Origin: Neptunicoccus cionae | Lineage (GTDB): Bacteria > Pseudomonadota > Alphaproteobacteria > Rhodobacterales > Rhodobacteraceae | Direction of reading: 5' to 3' | DNA: 64,000 bases | NCBI RefSeq assembly: GCF_002860325.1 | Contig: NZ_PKOJ01000001.1 | Location: forward strand, 806,001-870,000 | In this document: piece after piece, positions 61,308 through 64,000 of the stretch | Numbering within the stretch: position 1 is the stretch's first letter | Layout: each line of letters begins with the position of its first letter | Translations under genes and position numbers: made by a program | The notes under the pieces: generated by a model | What the model was told of the DNA's origin: nothing | The model's database searches: none | Seen by the model: only the letters and a program-made list of their open reading frames with translations

Positions 61308-61843
61308 TGTCTGAATGGATGCATCTTTTTGAAGGCGCCCCCCTGCGTGATATGGCCCGCGGGGCAGTGGTTTTCCGTCGCGATGACCCTGTTCAGAATA
61401 TGTATCTGGTTCGGTCAGGCACTGTAGCCCTTGAACGTTCGACGGCCGACGGCGGCTTTCTTACCCTCCATACGGCCACTGGTGGTATGGCGCTCGCAGA
61501 GGCATCGTTGTTTTCTGACAAATATCATTGTGATGCAGTTGTGCGATCCGACGCGACTGTCGCCTGTGTGAAGCGTAGTGATTTTTTGACTTCGCTAGGT
61601 GACAGCCGCGCAATCGCACTGAGCCTGATCGAAACACATGCGAGAGAAGTGCAGGTCTTGCGGGCAAGGATTGAAATCCTGCGGCTGCGCCGTGTTGCAG
61701 ACCGGCTGGACGCATGGCTGGGTTTTTACGGTGAACCATCCAAAGGGGAGTGGATCACAGTGGCGGAGCAGATCGGTGTTTCACCTCCTGCGCTATACCG
61801 CGAGCTTGCCCGCAGGCGCGGAAAAAGAAAAAGCGCCCCTTAA
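61307..61843 (+). CDS. Crp/Fnr family transcriptional regulator
   Basis: A 178-residue short Crp/Fnr protein. The cyclic-nucleotide-binding-type domain runs from ARGAVVFRRDDPVQNMYLVRSGTVALERST to about residue 100. The C-terminal HTH is VAEQIGVSPPALYRELARRRGK. It lacks the N-terminal cysteine cluster of FNR and the nitrogen/oxygen-sensing haem features, so its signal is unknown. ATG 61307 or 61319 may be the true start; a site at 61296-61307 covers the former. Confidence 0.88.
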   Translation: MSEWMHLFEGAPLRDMARGAVVFRRDDPVQNMYLVRSGTVALERSTADGGFLTLHTATGGMALAEASLFSDKYHCDAVVRSDATVACVKRSDFLTSLGDSRAIALSLIETHAREVQVLRARIEILRLRRVADRLDAWLGFYGEPSKGEWITVAEQIGVSPPALYRELARRRGKRKSAP

Positions 61844-61859
61844 TAAAAAGGGACGCTTT
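61830..61859 (-). terminator. Intrinsic terminator of the iron-binding protein gene, inside the 3' end of the Crp/Fnr gene
   Basis: AAAGCGCCCCTT and AAGGGACGCTTT pair (one mismatch). On the minus strand TTTTTCTTTTTCC follows, so it stops the gene at 61886. It covers the last codons and stop of the convergent regulator gene. Confidence 0.8.
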
Positions 61860-61885
61860 CCAACTGTTGTCGGTATCGTGCGGGC

Positions 61886-62890
61886 TTAGCCGTCGAAATC
61901 AACCGTTTCGACCAACTTCAAAGAAGTCGGACGCAGCTTTGCGATTTCGTCCAGCGGTTTGTCGTCCGGAGTGAAGCTGCCCCAGCTTTTCACCAGATCG
62001 GAAGCTTCAGTACCCTCTTTCAACGGGTATTCCCCGTTCACTTGGGCGTAGATTTCCTGTGCTGTGTCAGAAGAAAGCCATTCCATCAGCTTGATTGCTT
62101 CTTCCTTGTTCGGAGCTGCTTTGGTCAGCGCGACACCGGACAGGTTCACGTGAGTACCACCGTCTTCAAATTTCGGGAAAACGATGCGCACGGATTCGGC
62201 CCATGCTTTTTGCTCGGGCTCTTCCAGCATCTTCTGCATGTAATAGGTGTTGCCGAGCGAAATATCACATTCACCGGCGTGGATCGCTTTTACCTGACCG
62301 CGGTCATTGCCCGAAGGTTTGCGCGCCAGATTGGATTTGATGCCTTCCAGCCATGTTTTGGTCTCTTCTTCACCGTGATGGGCAATCATCGCAGAGATCA
62401 GCGCAAGGTTATAGGCGTTGGTGCCGGAGCGGATACAGATTCGGCCTTCCCATTTGTCGGAGGCCAGATCTTCGTAAGTGGTGATTTCACCGTCTTTTAC
62501 CCGATCCTTGGAGGCATAGACGATCCGCGCACGGGATGTCAGGCCGAACCATTCGCCGTTCGCGTGGCGGAATTCTGCAGGGATGTTCGCATCCAGCGTG
62601 TCCGAGTGGACCGGCTGTGTCACGCCTGCATCTACCAGCGCTTGCAGACGAGAAATATCAACAGTCATCACCAGATCTGCAGGAGAGCGGTCGCCCTCAG
62701 CTTGCAGTTTTTCGATCATACCTTTGTTCAGGAACACGAGGTTCGTCTCAACACCGGTTTCCTTGGTGAACGCGTCCAGCAGAGGCGAAACCAGTTCAGG
62801 CTGGCGATAAGAATAGACGGTAACGTCGGCGAATGCGGGGGCGCTTGTCAAAGTGGCAGCGGCGGCTGCGATGGCGCTGATAAATCTCAT
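61886..62890 (-). CDS. Fe(3+) ABC transporter substrate-binding protein
   Basis: A 334-residue periplasmic binding protein of the FbpA/FutA/AfuA type. A signal peptide ends SAPAFA near residue 21. The mature protein begins VTVYSYRQPELVSPLLDAFTKETGVE, with GEWFGLTSRARIVYAS, GRICIRSGTNAYNLAL and the iron tyrosines in ISLGNTYYMQKML near 217. It would carry ferric iron across the periplasm; permease and ATPase genes are not next to it. A palindrome in its promoter suggests iron-dependent control. Confidence 0.93.
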   Translation of the reverse strand: MRFISAIAAAAATLTSAPAFADVTVYSYRQPELVSPLLDAFTKETGVETNLVFLNKGMIEKLQAEGDRSPADLVMTVDISRLQALVDAGVTQPVHSDTLDANIPAEFRHANGEWFGLTSRARIVYASKDRVKDGEITTYEDLASDKWEGRICIRSGTNAYNLALISAMIAHHGEEETKTWLEGIKSNLARKPSGNDRGQVKAIHAGECDISLGNTYYMQKMLEEPEQKAWAESVRIVFPKFEDGGTHVNLSGVALTKAAPNKEEAIKLMEWLSSDTAQEIYAQVNGEYPLKEGTEASDLVKSWGSFTPDDKPLDEIAKLRPTSLKLVETVDFDG

Positions 62891-62924
62891 AGGTGCGAAT
62901 CCTGTGTAAGTTTCGGTCGCCCTC

Positions 62925-62953
62925 TCTTAATACGACTAAAATAGTCGGGTCAA
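62925..62953 (-). promoter_or_regulatory. Promoter of the ferric iron-binding protein gene with an embedded palindrome
   Basis: On the minus strand -35 TTGACC (62953-62948), a 17-base spacer and -10 TTAAGA (62930-62925). The spacer holds CGACTA-TTT-TAGTCG (62947-62933). A dyad of this kind between the promoter boxes is where an iron-responsive repressor would bind; it recalls the IscR-linked 'iron-Rhodo' boxes of Rhodobacterales. Confidence 0.6.
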
Positions 62954-63054
62954 TGGGTGACTGAATTGGTCAGAATTTATTTGCCGCACCTGTACTGCAC
63001 AATTTTGAGGCAATTTTTGTGGTGCGCTGCCTGATTTGGGGCTAAGCATGCGCC

Positions 63055-63801
63055 ATGACTGATTATATCCTCCTTATCATTGCAGCCTTCGGGGCTGGCG
63101 TCCTGAACACCATAGCCGGTGGTGGCACATTTCTGACGTTTCCGGCACTGGCCTTTACCGGCGTTCCTCCTGTTGTTGCCAATGCAACTTCAGCGGTGGC
63201 GGTGTTTCCGGGGTATCTGGCAGGTGCAGTTGGCTTCAAGGATGAGTTAAAGGCATTTAACCGGCGTCAGATGGTACGGTTGACGGTGATCACACTGGCT
63301 GGTGGCTTGGTCGGGGCGCTGCTGCTGGTGGTTTCCTCAAACGAGGCTTTCGCCGTTGTTGTGCCCTTCCTGCTGCTTGTTGCGACGCTGGCTTTCTGGT
63401 TCGGGGATGCCATCCGCGACTGGGCCGCCCGCAAGGCCCGCGCGGTGACACCTTTCGGTGCGGCAGGACTGTTTCTGGTCAGCATCTATGGCGGATATTT
63501 CAACGGCGGTCTGGGGATTGTGCTGCTGGCGTTATTCTCGCTTTGGGGGATGACCAACATTCACGAGATGAACGGGCTGAAAAACGGACTGTCTTTTGCA
63601 CTTTCCGCAATCTCGGTGGCTGCCTTTGCGATCAGCGGGCTGGTAGAGTGGCCCCAAGCCATTGTGATGATGGTGGCGGCGACTATCGGGGGATATGCCG
63701 GTGCGCCGGTCGCGCGAATCCTGCCCAAAGCCGTGGTGCGCGCCATTGTCATTCTTGTCGGCCTCAGCATGAGCGCGGTGTTCTTTGCGCGGCTGTTCTA
63801 A
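63055..63801 (+). CDS. TSUP family permease (TauE/SafE)
   Basis: A 248-residue membrane protein with eight or so hydrophobic segments. The two TSUP half-motifs are present: GAGVLNTIAGGGTFLTFPALAFTGVPPVVANATSAVAVFPG near residue 13 and YGGYFNGGLGIVLLALFSLWG near 145. Members export or import sulfite, sulfonates or organic acids; the substrate is not clear. Its stop overlaps the convergent mazG stop by four bases. Confidence 0.92.
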   Translation: MTDYILLIIAAFGAGVLNTIAGGGTFLTFPALAFTGVPPVVANATSAVAVFPGYLAGAVGFKDELKAFNRRQMVRLTVITLAGGLVGALLLVVSSNEAFAVVVPFLLLVATLAFWFGDAIRDWAARKARAVTPFGAAGLFLVSIYGGYFNGGLGIVLLALFSLWGMTNIHEMNGLKNGLSFALSAISVAAFAISGLVEWPQAIVMMVAATIGGYAGAPVARILPKAVVRAIVILVGLSMSAVFFARLF

Positions 63802-64000
63802 GTTCCTGCGCGCTCTGCTGCCTTGGCCGCATTCCACAGTCCGTCCATTTCATCCAGATCAGAGTCCTGTGGCGTCTTGCCTGCGTCTTCCAGCGCGTCC
63901 TCGATATATTCGAACCGGCGGGTGAACTTGCGGTTGGCGCTGCGCAGCGCCTCTTCGGGATCAATTTGCAGGTGCCGCGCCAGATTGGCCATGACGAACA
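63798..64000 (-). CDS. mazG: Nucleoside triphosphate pyrophosphohydrolase MazG, C-terminal part
   Basis: The last 67 codons of mazG; the rest is to the right of the window. FVMANLARHLQIDPEEALRSANRKFTRRFEYIEDALEDAGKTPQ is the usual C-terminal MazG pattern, with the EEALR and KFTRRF blocks. MazG hydrolyses non-standard NTPs and lowers (p)ppGpp in starvation. Nothing more can be said from this fragment. Confidence 0.9.
   Translation of the reverse strand, partial: FVMANLARHLQIDPEEALRSANRKFTRRFEYIEDALEDAGKTPQDSDLDEMDGLWNAAKAAERAGT

Noticed and set aside
60560-61842. 19-base direct repeat (AAAAGAAAAAGCGCCCCTT) at 60562 and 61824, as a sign of a transposed segment
   Set aside because: Both copies are the stem arm and T-rich tail of terminators for minus-strand genes, and no transposase or target duplication is present.

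Overview
The window is a stretch of core chromosome from an alphaproteobacterium of the order Rhodobacterales, most likely a marine Roseobacter-group member. This rests on gene content and order: dihydroorotase-plsY, rpsU divergent from COQ9, yicC-gmk near chpT, olsB-olsA, a class I PHA locus, a DUF1013/TrcR-type regulator, DUF6173 and DUF1127 proteins, and livKGFHM beside a dimethylglycine-dehydrogenase-like enzyme. No tRNA, rRNA, prophage, insertion sequence or CRISPR was seen. Both ends cut genes: a dihydroorotase at the left and mazG at the right.

Layout. 1-7.1 kb: pyrimidine and phospholipid synthesis, a DsbD-alpha-like protein, YqgE, S21, a frameshifted RTX-like gene, COQ9, a class IV aminotransferase and a quinone oxidoreductase. 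7.2-20.6 kb: an RTX-like protein, RNase T2, the DUF1013 regulator, a DMT transporter, secreted proteins, an SDR without its catalytic lysine, an RsmC-like methyltransferase, ClpS, a DD-carboxypeptidase with a SPOR domain, a small cytochrome oxidase subunit, a metallo-beta-lactamase-fold hydrolase with a DmdC-type acyl-CoA dehydrogenase, and Sua5/TsaC. 20.8-27.9 kb: a catabolic island with a phytanoyl-CoA dioxygenase-like enzyme, LysR regulator, sugar dehydrogenase, KDGal kinase, lactonase, amidohydrolase and CobW GTPase. 27.9-34.4 kb: dtd, ytoQ, then the polyhydroxyalkanoate locus phaR-phaP-phaC with divergent phaZ and a DUF2855 gene. 34.4-44.5 kb: a folate/FAD demethylating oxidase, a complete branched-chain-amino-acid-type ABC transporter, a PQQ-type sugar dehydrogenase and a GlxA-type regulator. 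44.7-57.2 kb: class II DAHP synthase, a PAS protein, yicC, gmk, a gamma carbonic anhydrase, chpT, ornithine lipid synthesis, a ThiE-like protein, enolase, a Fur/Mur regulator with mntP, and a Na+/H+ antiporter. 57.2-64 kb: an sRNA array with two DUF1127 genes, a DMT transporter, nucleoside hydrolase, a Crp/Fnr regulator with a secreted partner, a ferric-iron binding protein, a TSUP permease and mazG.

The standout is 57,261-58,314. Read on the minus strand it holds two small DUF1127 genes followed by six tandem copies (about 94 bp period) of an RNA whose strongest hairpin carries CCUCCUCCC in its loop. This is the architecture of the ccaF1-CcsR ('cuckoo RNA') stress locus of Rhodobacter sphaeroides, which has one DUF1127 gene and four RNAs, but here it is expanded and four copies are identical. 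A second notable structure is a perfect hairpin just before the DUF2855 start codon at 33,316 that shows the ribosome binding site in its loop; that loop is complementary to the sRNA loop over seven bases.
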